64,000 bases of DNA from Achromobacter xylosoxidans A8 (GCF_000165835.1 NC_014640.1:2294001-2358000); one strand, 5' to 3'. Shown: positions 10,151 to 23,694, numbered from the stretch's first letter. Notes: generated by a model from the letters alone, not told the origin. Translations and numbers: made by a program.

Positions 10151-11417
10151 CCCCGGCTGGGGTCGTGGGAACAACAATGGCTCCGAGCCGCCGCCCAAGC
10201 GGCCTCAAGGCAACGGAGACGGCCCTCCCGACCTGGACGAGGTCTGGCGCGATTTCAACAATCGCATCGGATCGCTGTTCGGGCGCAAGGGCGGGGGCGG
10301 CAATAACCGCCCTGGCAACCGTGGCGGCATGACGCCGCCATCGCCGCGTGGTGCGCGCATCGGCCTGGGGGTGATCGCCCTGGTCGCGGCCGGCATCTGG
10401 CTGGCCAGCGGTTTCTACATCGTGCAAGAAGGCCAGGTCGCGGTTGTGACACAGTTCGGCAAGTACAAGTCGACGTCGCAAGCCGGTTTCCAATGGCGCA
10501 TGCCGTATCCCATCCAGAGCCACGAAATGGTCAACGTGTCGCAGCTGCGCACGTTCGAGGTCGGCTTCCGCGGCGGCGCGCGCAACAAGGTCTTGCCCGA
10601 AGCGCTGATGCTCACGACGGACGAGAACATCGTCGATATGCAGTTCGTCGTCCAGTACCGCCTGCGTGCAGACGGCGCGCCCGATTACCTCTTCATGACG
10701 CGCGACCCCGATGAATCGGTCCGTCAGGCGTCGGAGACGGCCATGCGTGAAGTCGTGGGCAAGCAGTCGATGGACTTCGTGCTCTACGAGGGCCGCACCA
10801 CGGTCGCCACGCAGGTGCAGACCCTGATGCAGCAGATCCTGGACCGCTACCAGACCGGCGTGCAGGTCAGCACCGTCGCCATCCAGAACGTGCAGCCGCC
10901 CGAACAGGTGCAGGCCGCGTTCGACGACGCCGTCAAGGCAGGCCAGGACCGCGAGCGCCAGATCAACGAAGGCCAGGCCTACGCCAACCAGGTCGTGCCG
11001 CTGGCCAGTGGCCAGGCGTCCCGCATGACCGAACAGGCTGAAGGCTACAAGGCTAAGGTCGTCGGCGATGCCCAGGGTAATACCTCGCGCTTCACCAGCA
11101 TCCTTGGTGAATACGAGAAGTCGCCGGCGGTCATGCGCCAGCGTATGTATCTGGAAAGCATGCAGGAGATCTTCACGCGCGCTAGCAAGGTCATGGTCGA
11201 CACCAAGAGCAACAACAACATGTTGTATCTGCCCCTGGACAAGATCATGCATCTGGCCGCTCAGGACGCCAGCAAGTCCGGTGTCGCCGGTTCGGGTTCG
11301 CCCACGCTCGCCAGCCCGCCCGCCCAGTCGCCGGCGCGCGGCAGCGCCGCGCCGGTGCCTCAGTCTTCCGGCAGCAGCAATAGCAACACGCTGCCCCGCG
11401 ACCGTACGTCGCGCTAA
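10116..11417 (+). CDS. hflK: FtsH protease regulator subunit HflK
   Basis: SPFH/band-7 inner-membrane protein that forms, with HflC, a complex around the FtsH protease. The 433 residues comprise a Gly/Asn/Pro-rich cytoplasmic N terminus (residues 1-85), one transmembrane helix (GARIGLGVIALVAAGIWLASG), the band-7 domain and a Ser/Pro-rich C-terminal tail. The ATG at 10116 gives the canonical start MPRIIKLFNLNDPGWG and lies inside hflX (35-nt overlap). The frame is open further upstream but that region is hflX coding sequence. Confidence 0.94.
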   Translation: MPRIIKLFNLNDPGWGRGNNNGSEPPPKRPQGNGDGPPDLDEVWRDFNNRIGSLFGRKGGGGNNRPGNRGGMTPPSPRGARIGLGVIALVAAGIWLASGFYIVQEGQVAVVTQFGKYKSTSQAGFQWRMPYPIQSHEMVNVSQLRTFEVGFRGGARNKVLPEALMLTTDENIVDMQFVVQYRLRADGAPDYLFMTRDPDESVRQASETAMREVVGKQSMDFVLYEGRTTVATQVQTLMQQILDRYQTGVQVSTVAIQNVQPPEQVQAAFDDAVKAGQDRERQINEGQAYANQVVPLASGQASRMTEQAEGYKAKVVGDAQGNTSRFTSILGEYEKSPAVMRQRMYLESMQEIFTRASKVMVDTKSNNNMLYLPLDKIMHLAAQDASKSGVAGSGSPTLASPPAQSPARGSAAPVPQSSGSSNSNTLPRDRTSR

Positions 11418-11435
11418 CCCGGAGGAGTCCTGATC

Positions 11436-12338
11436 ATGCAACGTCTCATGCCTATCCTGGTCGGCCTGCTCATCGTGCTGGCCGCCCTTTCTTCCTGCGT
11501 CTTCGTCGTGCGCGAGCGCGACTACGCCCTGGTGTTCTCGCTGGGTGAAGTGCGCAAGACCATCAACGAACCCGGCCTTTACTTCAAGGCGCCGCCTCCG
11601 TTCCAGAATGTCGTGACGCTCGACAAGCGCATTCTGACCATCGAAACCAACGAAGCCGAACGCATCCAGACTTCCGAAAAGAAGAACCTGCTGATCGATT
11701 CGTACGTCAAGTGGCGCATTGCGGATCCGCGCCAGTACTACGTGTCCACCGGCGGCAATGAGCGCGTGGCGCAGGAGCGCCTGCAGGCGCTGATCCGCGA
11801 CGCGCTGAACGCCTCGGTCAACGTGCGTACGGTGCGCGACGTGGTTTCGACCGAACGCGACAAGATCATGGCCGAGATCCTGACCAACGTCGCCAAGCGC
11901 GCCGAGCCCTTGGGCGTGCAGATCGTCGATGTGCGCCTGCGCCGCATCGAGTTTGCGCCGGAGATTTCGGAATCGGTGTATCGCCGCATGGAAGCGGAGC
12001 GTACGCGCGTCGCCAACGAGCTGCGTTCCATCGGTGCCGCCGAAGGCGAAAAGATCCGCGCCGAAGCCGACCGCCAGCGTGAAGTGATCGTGGCCCAGGC
12101 CTACGCCAAGGCCCAGGGCATCATGGGCGAGGGCGACGCCGCGGCTGCTGCGATCTATTCGCAGGCCTATGGCAAGAACCCGCAGTTCTACACGTACTAC
12201 AAGAGCCTGGAAGCCTACCGCGCTTCGTTCTCGAAGCCGGGCGACGTGCTGGTCGTCGACCCCAGCTCCAGCTTCTTCCAGTTCATGAAGGATCCCACCG
12301 GCGACGCGCTGGCGCCGGTCACCGTGCCGGCCAAGTGA
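11436..12338 (+). CDS. hflC: FtsH protease regulator subunit HflC
   Basis: Partner of HflK. The 300 residues contain an N-terminal membrane anchor (MPILVGLLIVLAALSSCVFVV) and a band-7/SPFH domain ending in an Ala/Glu-rich coiled coil (EKIRAEADRQREVIVAQAYA). It starts 18 nt after hflK, behind a GGAGG ribosome binding site, and is followed by a strong terminator that closes the hfl unit. Confidence 0.96.
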   Translation: MQRLMPILVGLLIVLAALSSCVFVVRERDYALVFSLGEVRKTINEPGLYFKAPPPFQNVVTLDKRILTIETNEAERIQTSEKKNLLIDSYVKWRIADPRQYYVSTGGNERVAQERLQALIRDALNASVNVRTVRDVVSTERDKIMAEILTNVAKRAEPLGVQIVDVRLRRIEFAPEISESVYRRMEAERTRVANELRSIGAAEGEKIRAEADRQREVIVAQAYAKAQGIMGEGDAAAAAIYSQAYGKNPQFYTYYKSLEAYRASFSKPGDVLVVDPSSSFFQFMKDPTGDALAPVTVPAK

Positions 12339-12362
12339 TGCGGCTGCGGTAACGCGGAACGA

Positions 12363-12392
12363 AAAGCCCCTTGGATTTCCAAGGGGCTTTTT
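12363..12392 (+). terminator. Rho-independent terminator after hflC
   Basis: A 12-bp perfect stem AAAGCCCCTTGG (12363-12374) / CCAAGGGGCTTT (12379-12390) with loop ATTT. The 3' arm runs into a T-run that reaches 12392. It ends the hfq-hflC transcription unit. Confidence 0.93.
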
Positions 12393-12484
12393 GCTGGCGG
12401 TTGCGGCGGTTGGCTCGTCGTTGTGCAATAAGGGACGGTTGCTTGCCCAGGGCAGGTCCGGGTGGCGCTCGCCGCTGAACCATG

Positions 12485-12554
12485 TACAATACCCCGTAAG
12501 CTAGAAAACATTCCGCAGCGGCTGAGCGGGCTTACGCCCCCTCAGCCGCTTTTT
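12485..12554 (+). promoter_or_regulatory. Candidate promoter -10 plus terminator-like hairpin in the hisZ leader
   Basis: A TACAAT -10-like hexamer at 12485-12490 has no good -35 partner. It is followed by a strong hairpin: AGCGGCTGAG (12517-12526) / CTCAGCCGCT (12541-12550), extended by an inner GGGC/GCCC stem, then TTTTT. The layout looks like a short transcript ending about 50 nt before hisZ, either a leader attenuator or a small RNA. Hairpin and T-run are plain in the sequence; the function is inference. Confidence 0.5.
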
Positions 12555-12603
12555 CGTTTGGGCGACGCCCACGCATCATTTGGCGTTATTCAGGTAAACA
12601 TTC

Positions 12604-15134
<2,531 letters not shown>

Positions 15135-15152
15135 CATCGGGTTATTATTCGC

Positions 15153-15190
15153 AAGGCCGCCGCCGGTCTCATACCGGCGGCGGCCTTTTC
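15153..15190 (+). terminator. Rho-independent terminator after purA
   Basis: A 15-bp perfect stem, AAGGCCGCCGCCGGT (15153-15167) / ACCGGCGGCGGCCTT (15173-15187), with loop CTCAT and a T-run reaching 15189. It separates purA from the phosphoribosyltransferase gene. Confidence 0.92.
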
Positions 15191-15218
15191 GTATTTATTA
15201 AGCAGGAGATGCTTGCCT

Positions 15219-15761
15219 ATGAGCACGCCGACCAATGATGACAGCCATCTGTGGGTGACGTGGGACGACTACAACCGCCTGATCGAGCGCCTTACCTTGC
15301 AGGTGCATCAATCGGGTTGGAAGTTCGACAAGATTCTTTGTCTGGCGCGCGGCGGCATGCGCGTCGGTGATGTTATGTCCCGTATTTTTGATGTGCCGCT
15401 GGGTATCCTGGCCACGAGCAGCTATCGCGAAGCGGCCGGCACCAAGCAAGGCGACATGGATATCGCCCAGTTCATCACCATCACGCGCGGCACGTTGTCC
15501 GGGCGGGTGTTGCTGGTGGACGACATGGTCGATACCGGCAAGACCTTCAACAAGGTCTTCGATCATCTGAAGAGCCAATTCGCCGACATCACCGAGCTGC
15601 GCAGCGCGGTGCTGTGGTGGAAGGGCCATTCCCAGGCGACGCCGGATTACTACGTCGACAAGCTGCCGACCAATCCCTGGATTCATCAGCCTTTCGAAGA
15701 CTACGACAGCCTGCGTCCGCATCAGCTCGAGGCCTGGATCCGCAAGGGTTCCAAGAGCTGA
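15219..15761 (+). CDS. Phosphoribosyltransferase family protein (purine salvage type)
   Basis: Type I PRTase fold. The PRPP-binding motif VLLVDDMVDTGKT lies near residue 100 and the N-terminal part has LCLARGGMRVGDVMSR. The 180-residue length and motif resemble xanthine/guanine/hypoxanthine phosphoribosyltransferases, but the exact base cannot be assigned from sequence. Position next to purA fits nucleotide salvage. The ATG at 15219 is chosen because an AGGAGA site (15204-15209) lies at good spacing; a TTG two codons earlier is less likely. Confidence 0.85.
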   Translation: MSTPTNDDSHLWVTWDDYNRLIERLTLQVHQSGWKFDKILCLARGGMRVGDVMSRIFDVPLGILATSSYREAAGTKQGDMDIAQFITITRGTLSGRVLLVDDMVDTGKTFNKVFDHLKSQFADITELRSAVLWWKGHSQATPDYYVDKLPTNPWIHQPFEDYDSLRPHQLEAWIRKGSKS

Positions 15762-16153
15762 GCTTGCTTTTCCGGCGGGAGAGGGCATTCTGGCTGCCCA
15801 GGGCGCCAGACTGTCCCCCCTAGTAGTCAAAATGGCCATGACCATGCTAGAATCGCTGGTTATCGCTAAACCGAACTTGGCTTGTTACTCTCTGGGTAGT
15901 CTTTGGGTAACGGAAACAGCCAGCGGAAATCCAGGATGGGATCTGCGGTTCAGGGCTGCCAGGCAGCACTGAAGCCAGCGTCCGGCGCCTGGGTTGCGCT
16001 TTCAAGGTTCCCCGTTCGCGGTATCTGTCTCTGTTGGTATGATTTTGGTATCGACGAGGCCGTTTACGCGTACCTGGACCCGCGCAGCGTTGCTGGTAAG
16101 CAAGCCAGGTTTGTCATCAACTTTTGTTACCCTACAAGCAGGCCAATCACTTT
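15762..16153. other. Intergenic region upstream of rpsU
   Basis: There is no convincing gene in these 392 bp; short open frames have no family signature and no ribosome binding site. Two weak promoter candidates for the rpsU-dnaG unit are visible. One is an extended -10 (TGC-TAGAAT, TAGAAT at 15848-15853) with a poor -35. The other is TTGTCA (16111-16116) with TACAAG (16133-16138) at 16-bp spacing, which would give a very short leader. Confidence 0.4.
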
Positions 16154-16366
16154 ATGCCTATCGTTCGACTGAAGGAAAACGAACCGTTTGAAGCCGCTCT
16201 GCGCCGCTTCAAGCGCACCATCGAAAAGACCGGTTTGCTCACCGAGCTGCGTTCGCGCGAGTTCTATGAGAAGCCCACGGCTGAGCGCAAGCGCAAGCAC
16301 GCCGCCGCTGTGAAGCGCCACTACAAGCGCATCCGTAGCCAACAACTGCCCCCGCGCCTGTATTGA
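16154..16366 (+). CDS. rpsU: 30S ribosomal protein bS21
   Basis: Small-subunit protein of 70 residues, [20 protein letters not shown], with the usual basic C terminus ([17 protein letters not shown]). An in-frame codon 30 nt upstream exists, but the ATG at 16154 gives the canonical protein. It is the first gene of the conserved rpsU-dnaG-rpoD macromolecular-synthesis block. A yqeY-type gene often found after rpsU is absent here. Confidence 0.97.
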   Translation: MPIVRLKENEPFEAALRRFKRTIEKTGLLTELRSREFYEKPTAERKRKHAAAVKRHYKRIRSQQLPPRLY

Positions 16367-16385
16367 TTTTTGATTCCCGAATCTA

Positions 16386-18440
16386 TTGATTCCAGAATCA
16401 TTCATCCAGGATTTGCTCGCCCGAGTCGACGTCGTCGACATAGTCGGGCGATACGTGCAGTTGAGAAAGGGCGGGGCCAACTTGCTTGGCCTGTGCCCTT
16501 TTCATAACGAAAAAAGTCCCTCGTTCACTGTCAGCCCCACCAAGCAGTTCTATCACTGTTTTGGTTGCGGAGCGCACGGCAGCGCCATCACCTTCCTGAT
16601 GGAACACACGGGCGCCAGTTTCCCCGATGCCGTGCGCACGCTCGCGGCATCGGCGGGAATGACGGTCCCCGAAGAAAACCGCAGTCCACGCCAGCAGCAG
16701 GAATCCGCGCGCCGCAAGGCCGAGGAATCCCGCCATACGCAGGTGCTGGATGCCGCTCAGGCCCATTACCTCAAGCAGTTGCGGGCATCGCCCGCAGCGA
16801 TCCGCTATCTGAAGCAGCGCGGCCTGACGGGTGAAATCGCGGCCCATTTCGGCCTGGGATGGTCGGGCACCGACCGCCACGGCTTGTCGCAAGTCTTCCC
16901 GAACTACGAGGACCCCGTCCTGGTCGAGTCCGGGCTGGTCATCGAATCCGAGGATGGGCGCCGTTACGACCGCTTCCGGGAACGGGTCATGTTTCCGATC
17001 CGCAACGCGCGGGGCAGTCTCATCGGATTCGGCGGCCGCATCATCGGCAAGGGCGAACCCAAGTACCTGAACTCGCCTGAAACCCCGCTGTTCTCCAAGG
17101 GGCATGAGCTCTACGGGCTGTGGGAGGCGCGCCTGGCCATACGCCAGGAAGGTCAGGTCATTGTGGTCGAAGGCTACATGGACGTGGTCGGCCTGGCCCA
17201 GCAAGGCATCGCCAACGCGGTGGCGACGCTGGGTACGGCCACCACGCCGGACCATGTCAAGAAGCTGTTGCGTGCCAGCGATAAGGTTATCTTCAGTTTC
17301 GACGGCGACGGCGCCGGCCGGCGTGCCGCATGGCGCGCCTTGCAGGCCTGTCTGCCGGTGCTGCGCGACGATATTGCGATCCGCTTCCTGTTCCTGCCCT
17401 CGGAGCACGATCCCGACTCGTATGTGCGCGAACTGGGCGCGGAAGCCTTCCGCGCATGCCTGGGGGACGCCGTGGCGCTCTCCCGCTTCCTGCTGGATGA
17501 GTTGGCTTCGCGGCACAACATGAACGAAGCCGAAGGGCGTGCCAGTTGCCTGCACGAAGCCAAGCCCTTGCTGGCGGCCATTCCCGAATGCGCACTGCGC
17601 GTGCAGATCGAACGGGAAATGGCCAAACTGGTTCAACTGACGCCTGAGGAAATGGCTCAGGTGCTGGCTCAGCAGCCTGCCAAACCTTTCGCGCCCGCGC
17701 CCAAATCCGGCACGGCGGGAGGGGATGCTGTCGCGGCATCCGGGCGGGAGCATGAGCCCGGCCATTCAGACATGGGCTACGACTTCGCCGGTCACGATTT
17801 TCATGATATTCCGGCCGATGAGTCCGATTACGCGGACCAGGTCCATCTGCCGTCCCAGGGTTCCGACTTTGGCGGCGGAGGCGGTCAGCGCGGCGGCGGC
17901 AAACAGGAATGGAAGGGCAAAAGCGACTGGAAGGGCAAGGGCGACTGGAAAGGCGGCAAAGGCAACTGGAAAGGCAAGCGCGACAACGACGTCGGCGGCT
18001 TTGAGGGTCGCCGCACCATGCCGTCGCTGGCCAAGCGCCTGCTCGGCCTGCTGCTGGCGCACCCTGAGCTGGTTGACTCCATGGGCGACCAGCAGCTTGA
18101 AGTCATCGACCATGGCCCCCATCTAGGTCTTGTAAGAGACTTGATCATGCTGGCGCAAGCCAGCGGCGCCCGTCATGTCGGCGCGCTGCTGGAGGCGGCG
18201 GATCCGGATTCGGATCTGGCCACCGTGCTCAAGGGGCTGCGGGCCGATATCCTGTCCCAGGAAGACCTGCCGGACCCGCAAACGGAATGGGACGATGCCT
18301 TGAGGCGCATCGAGTTCGATTCGGCCAAGCTGGAGATCGCCAAACTCGCTGCGGCGGGGTTGACCACGGAAGAAGCGCGCAAGCGCTATCTGGAGCTTTC
18401 CAGCCGCATGGCCGTGCTGAAAGGTGCCGGTGTGCGCTAA
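16386..18440 (+). CDS. dnaG: DNA primase DnaG, with a low-complexity insert
   Basis: Synthesises RNA primers at the replication fork. The 684 residues contain the CHC2 zinc finger (C37, H40, C58, C61), the RYDRFRERVMFPI motif of the polymerase core, and Toprim motifs EGYMD (262-266) and DGDGAG (306-311). A C-terminal DnaB-binding helical domain follows. The start is TTG at 16386, 19 nt after rpsU, with no good ribosome binding site. Between core and C-terminal domain lies an unusual linker of about 130 residues ending in Gly-rich and Trp-Lys-Gly repeats (about 495-533). The length exceeds E. coli DnaG (581) mainly because of it. Confidence 0.96.
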   Translation: MIPESFIQDLLARVDVVDIVGRYVQLRKGGANLLGLCPFHNEKSPSFTVSPTKQFYHCFGCGAHGSAITFLMEHTGASFPDAVRTLAASAGMTVPEENRSPRQQQESARRKAEESRHTQVLDAAQAHYLKQLRASPAAIRYLKQRGLTGEIAAHFGLGWSGTDRHGLSQVFPNYEDPVLVESGLVIESEDGRRYDRFRERVMFPIRNARGSLIGFGGRIIGKGEPKYLNSPETPLFSKGHELYGLWEARLAIRQEGQVIVVEGYMDVVGLAQQGIANAVATLGTATTPDHVKKLLRASDKVIFSFDGDGAGRRAAWRALQACLPVLRDDIAIRFLFLPSEHDPDSYVRELGAEAFRACLGDAVALSRFLLDELASRHNMNEAEGRASCLHEAKPLLAAIPECALRVQIEREMAKLVQLTPEEMAQVLAQQPAKPFAPAPKSGTAGGDAVAASGREHEPGHSDMGYDFAGHDFHDIPADESDYADQVHLPSQGSDFGGGGGQRGGGKQEWKGKSDWKGKGDWKGGKGNWKGKRDNDVGGFEGRRTMPSLAKRLLGLLLAHPELVDSMGDQQLEVIDHGPHLGLVRDLIMLAQASGARHVGALLEAADPDSDLATVLKGLRADILSQEDLPDPQTEWDDALRRIEFDSAKLEIAKLAAAGLTTEEARKRYLELSSRMAVLKGAGVR
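17907..17984 (+). repeat. Trp-Lys-Gly tandem repeat in the dnaG linker
   Basis: Codons for residues 508-533 of DnaG encode degenerate copies of a 5-8 residue unit (EWKGKS, DWKGKG, DWKGGKG, NWKGKRD), preceded by a Gly-run (GGGGGQRGGGK). At DNA level the repeats read as variants of GACTGGAAGGGCAAG. This may form by replication slippage and so vary in number between strains. Confidence 0.85.
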
Positions 18441-18483
18441 ATGCGCTAAAATCAAAGGTTGTCCGCCGGCATAGCGCATTTTT
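18440..18483 (+). terminator. Possible terminator after dnaG
   Basis: A 9-bp perfect stem, AATGCGCTA (18440-18448) / TAGCGCATT (18472-18480), followed by a short T-run (18479-18483). The 23-nt loop is long for a Rho-independent terminator, so the call is moderate. It overlaps the last base of the dnaG stop codon. Confidence 0.5.
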
Positions 18484-19208
18484 GGCCGGTGGGGCTGGGG
18501 CAGGCAGTTGTTTGTGCGGCGCGGTACCCGTTGCGGGACGCCGAACTTAGACAAGGTTTTGGCCTGGTGAGCTCGCGAATTGAGGTGTGTGCAGTCGATT
18601 TCTGCTTAATTCTTGCTGAATTTGGTAGTAATCCTGGTGCTGCAATCCGTGGGCAATACGAAATGCGTCTGGCAGACGGAATCTATTCCGGATGCTGGAA
18701 TCTAATGGATGTATAGGGTTTGACGCGGGACCTGCGATCCGGACGCGGCGGGCGCTCCAGAAATGGAACGCCAGGCGCGCAACGGCAGAAATAAAAGCGG
18801 ATGCGCGCGTCAAATTTGTTACATAGTTAATTAATATAGCTGAGCGGTGAATCAAGCAGTTCGGCGGCGGGCGTTTCCGCGTAGCGTTAGTGGTTTGGGT
18901 GCTGTGTCTACTCAGCTGCTTGGGGCCAAGGCCCGATAAGCAAGCAAAGCCTATTTATAGGCAGACAGCCCCCCCGACGCGCGCAAGCCCCCGCAGGATG
19001 AGGCCATGCACGCAACGCGCAAGTACGGTATCGCACCGGAACGGCGCCAAGCGGGCTCGCAAGAGCCAGCGCTGCGAACAACGCAGCCGTGTGGTCTCCG
19101 CCGATTCACCAGTTTTACCCGTATAACCGCCGTGTTGGGCTGCCCGTCCAAGGCGGCTTCATGCGGTGCAACATGCCCGAACGGGTTGCGACGACCACGG
19201 AAGCGACT
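18484..19208. other. Long intergenic region upstream of rpoD
   Basis: About 725 bp without a recognisable gene. Open frames present have no ribosome binding site and no family resemblance. It holds an A/T-rich segment (about 18811-18840, containing TTGTTACATAG and TTAATTAATATAG) that is the most promoter-like part, and a 14-bp palindrome GCCTATTTATAGGC at 18949-18962. It presumably carries the rpoD promoter(s) and a long leader, but no -35/-10 pair could be fixed. Confidence 0.4.
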
Positions 19209-21461
<2,253 letters not shown>

Positions 21462-21470
21462 TCGTTTTTA

Positions 21471-21549
<79 letters not shown>

Positions 21550-21558
21550 AGAAAGACG

Positions 21559-21589
21559 CGGGTCTCGGAGCAATCCGAGACCCGTTTTT
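21559..21589 (+). terminator. Rho-independent terminator after the tRNA
   Basis: An 11-bp perfect stem, CGGGTCTCGGA (21559-21569) / TCCGAGACCCG (21574-21584), with tetraloop GCAA and TTTTT at 21585-21589. It ends the rpoD-tRNA transcript. Confidence 0.95.
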
Positions 21590-21670
21590 CTTGTGCATCC
21601 GATATCTTGATTCACCGGCGCGCAGATGCGGCTCCAGCTATTTGCCCGATCCGCCGCACGGTCGCAACAA

Positions 21671-21829
21671 TCAATCGATCACTTCCGCGCAAGCATCCGT
21701 TGGCGCTGCGGCGACGTCGCCGACGACGGGCACGATCTTGATGGCCGCAGACGCAATACGGCAGGGGGCGGCCGCTACGCCGCAACCGGAAGCGGATATG
21801 CACAGCATTGAAATCAAAAGCCACTTCAT
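21671..21829 (-). CDS. Small lipoprotein (DUF6726-like)
   Basis: A 52-residue protein beginning MKWLLISMLCISASGCGVAA: a short lipoprotein signal peptide with lipobox SASGC (lipidated C16). The mature part is AAPCRIASAAIKIVPVVGD and ends PTDACAEVID. This matches small lipoproteins of unknown function common in Burkholderiales, recalled as DUF6726; the function is unknown. The frame is open upstream of 21829 without a sensible start. It lies alone on the minus strand between the tRNA terminator and the Ysc84-like gene. Confidence 0.75.
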   Translation of the reverse strand: MKWLLISMLCISASGCGVAAAPCRIASAAIKIVPVVGDVAAAPTDACAEVID

Positions 21830-22154
21830 TGGACGTGTTCGAATTGATTGATCAAGGCGCAGCCCGATAAAAGGCTGGCGGTGTCGCACGGAGTCTATTT
21901 CGACCATGTTCAGACGCCGATTCCCATATGAAGAAAACGTGCACGCTGCATTGCGCAGGCGGCATTCTGCTATGTGTCGCCGCGCCAATTAGTGGGGAAA
22001 TGCTGGCCAAGTGTAATGACACTTGCTCGCCTTGGAACAGGAGGTAACGCGGACCCCGTTTGCATGGCGCCAGAGCCGGGAAATCCCGGGTAGGATGGTG
22101 ATGTTCTTTCCGGGCGTACCCGGAAGGGCGTCCAACAAAAAGAAGGAGCGCTAC
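21830..22154. other. Intergenic region between divergent lipoprotein genes
   Basis: 325 bp separating the minus-strand small lipoprotein gene from the plus-strand Ysc84-like gene. It should contain both promoters but no clear -35/-10 pair was seen. A short inverted repeat (GCCGGGAAATCCCGGG, around 22075-22090) lies about 65 nt upstream of the Ysc84-like gene. An AAGGAG ribosome binding site (22143-22148) serves that gene. Confidence 0.4.
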
Positions 22155-22748
22155 ATGCTTGATACTTTTCCCAAGGCAGGCCGAGCGGGCGTGATCGCCG
22201 CGATGCTCGGCGTGGCTGGCTTGTTGTTTACCGGCTGCACCACGACCACCGCTCAATCCTCGGCCACGGCTGCGGAAAAGCGGCAGGAACTCGATACCGC
22301 CGCGGACGCCACCCTGAGCAAGCTTTATCAATCTTCGTCGCAGGCCAAGCAATTGGTCGAACGCGCGCGCGGGGTGTTGGTGTTCCCGGGCGTATTGAGT
22401 GCAAGCTTCATCGTGGGAGCCCAGCATGGGTCCGGCGTGCTGCGCGTGAGCGGTTCGGATACCGGCTACTACAGCATCACGGGCGGTTCTATTGGCTTGC
22501 AGGCTGGCGCCCAGTCCAAGGCCATGGTGGTGTTGTTCATGACGGACGATGCCTTGGCCAAGTTCCGCGCCAGCAGCGGTTGGACGGTCGGGGCGGACGC
22601 GACGGTGGCGGTGGCCAACGTGGGCGTCAACGGCAGCATCGATACCAACACCGCGCAACAACCCATCGTCGGTTTCGTCTTGAACAACGGCGGTCTCATG
22701 GCCGGAGTGTCGGTGGACGGCAGCAAGATTTCGCCGCTGTTGTTGTAG
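22155..22748 (+). CDS. Ysc84-domain lipoprotein
   Basis: A 197-residue protein with a lipoprotein signal (lipobox LLFTGC, C28). Its body is typical of the Ysc84 family: AKQLVERARGVLVFPGV, GSGVLRV, GYYSITGGSIGLQAGAQSKAMVVLFMTDDAL, and an end rich in valine/glycine strands. Bacterial members are predicted to bind lipids in the cell envelope; a precise role is not known. The ATG at 22155 is chosen over longer forms because of the AAGGAG site 6 nt upstream and the signal peptide. It converges with the LysR gene. Confidence 0.87.
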   Translation: MLDTFPKAGRAGVIAAMLGVAGLLFTGCTTTTAQSSATAAEKRQELDTAADATLSKLYQSSSQAKQLVERARGVLVFPGVLSASFIVGAQHGSGVLRVSGSDTGYYSITGGSIGLQAGAQSKAMVVLFMTDDALAKFRASSGWTVGADATVAVANVGVNGSIDTNTAQQPIVGFVLNNGGLMAGVSVDGSKISPLLL

Positions 22749-22761
22749 CAGGCGCGCGCAG

Positions 22762-23694
22762 TTACAGGCCCATGGCCTTTTCCCAAGGCAATTGGGGAGG
22801 CATGGCCTGCGTCATTGCATCCACAAAAGCGCGGATGCGCGGCGATAGGTGCCGGTTCGGCAGATAGACCAGCTGGACCGGCGCGCCAGGCGCCATCCAG
22901 TCGGTCAACACCAGTTTCAGGCGTCCGTCCATGACGGCGGACTCTGCAATGAAGCTGGCCATGCGGGCGATGCCCGCGCCGGCCACCACGGCATCCAGGA
23001 TGGCTTCCGGATGGTTTACGTTCAGATTGCCGCCGGGCGTGATCGTGTAGCGCTCATCGCCTTTCTGGAAATCCCATTCGTGATATCGGCCGGTCTGCCA
23101 TTGGACGTAGGCCAGGCAGTTATGCCGTTCCAGTTCGGCGGGTGTAGTCGGCGTGCCATGCGCGGCCAGATAGGCGGGGCTGGCGCACGTGACGTAGCGC
23201 AGTTGCGACAAGTTCTTGGCGATCACACGCGAATCCGCAGTGACGCCGATCCGTATGGTCGCATCCAGTCCCTCTTCAGCCAGATTGGGAATGCGGTCGC
23301 TGAAATCGGCGTTGATCGATAGTTCCGGGTAGCGCGCAGTTAGCGACAGCAGCGCAGGCATGATGACCTTTCTGCCCAACCCGACCGGCGCATGCACGCG
23401 CAGCTTGCCGCGCGGACTCTCGCTCGCTCCCGTTACTTCGGCCTCGGCGGCTTCCACTTCCAGCAGGATATGGCGGCAACGCTGCAGCAGCAATTCGCCG
23501 TCGTCCGTCAGCGACAGGTTGCGCGTGGTGCGGTTGAGCAACTTCACGCCCAGCTTGGCTTCAAGCAGTGAAACGCTCTTGCTCACCGACGCGGTTGAGA
23601 TGTCGAGCCGGTGAGCCGCGGCCGTGAAACTACCGCTGTCCGCGACCCGCACGAAATTCAGAACATGCTTGAGATGGTCTATGAGGATGTACAT
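22762..23694 (-). CDS. LysR family transcriptional regulator
   Basis: A 310-residue LTTR. The N-terminal winged HTH (about residues 8-66) contains LNFVRVADSGSFTAAAHRLDISTASVSKSVSLLEAKLG. The C-terminal periplasmic-binding-like effector domain belongs to the CrgA/PBP2-type subgroup (GKLRVHAPVGLGRKVIMPAL). It is transcribed divergently from the acyl-CoA operon starting at 23849, with a 154-bp gap, and so probably regulates that operon in response to a pathway intermediate (inference from LTTR layout). Confidence 0.93.
   Translation of the reverse strand: MYILIDHLKHVLNFVRVADSGSFTAAAHRLDISTASVSKSVSLLEAKLGVKLLNRTTRNLSLTDDGELLLQRCRHILLEVEAAEAEVTGASESPRGKLRVHAPVGLGRKVIMPALLSLTARYPELSINADFSDRIPNLAEEGLDATIRIGVTADSRVIAKNLSQLRYVTCASPAYLAAHGTPTTPAELERHNCLAYVQWQTGRYHEWDFQKGDERYTITPGGNLNVNHPEAILDAVVAGAGIARMASFIAESAVMDGRLKLVLTDWMAPGAPVQLVYLPNRHLSPRIRAFVDAMTQAMPPQLPWEKAMGL

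Noticed and set aside
9783..12428. An 881-codon open frame on the minus strand
   Set aside because: Antisense to hflX, hflK and hflC; composition typical of a shadow frame.
15903..16172. An 89-codon frame ahead of rpsU
   Set aside because: No ribosome binding site, no family, overlaps the rpsU start; probably leader sequence.
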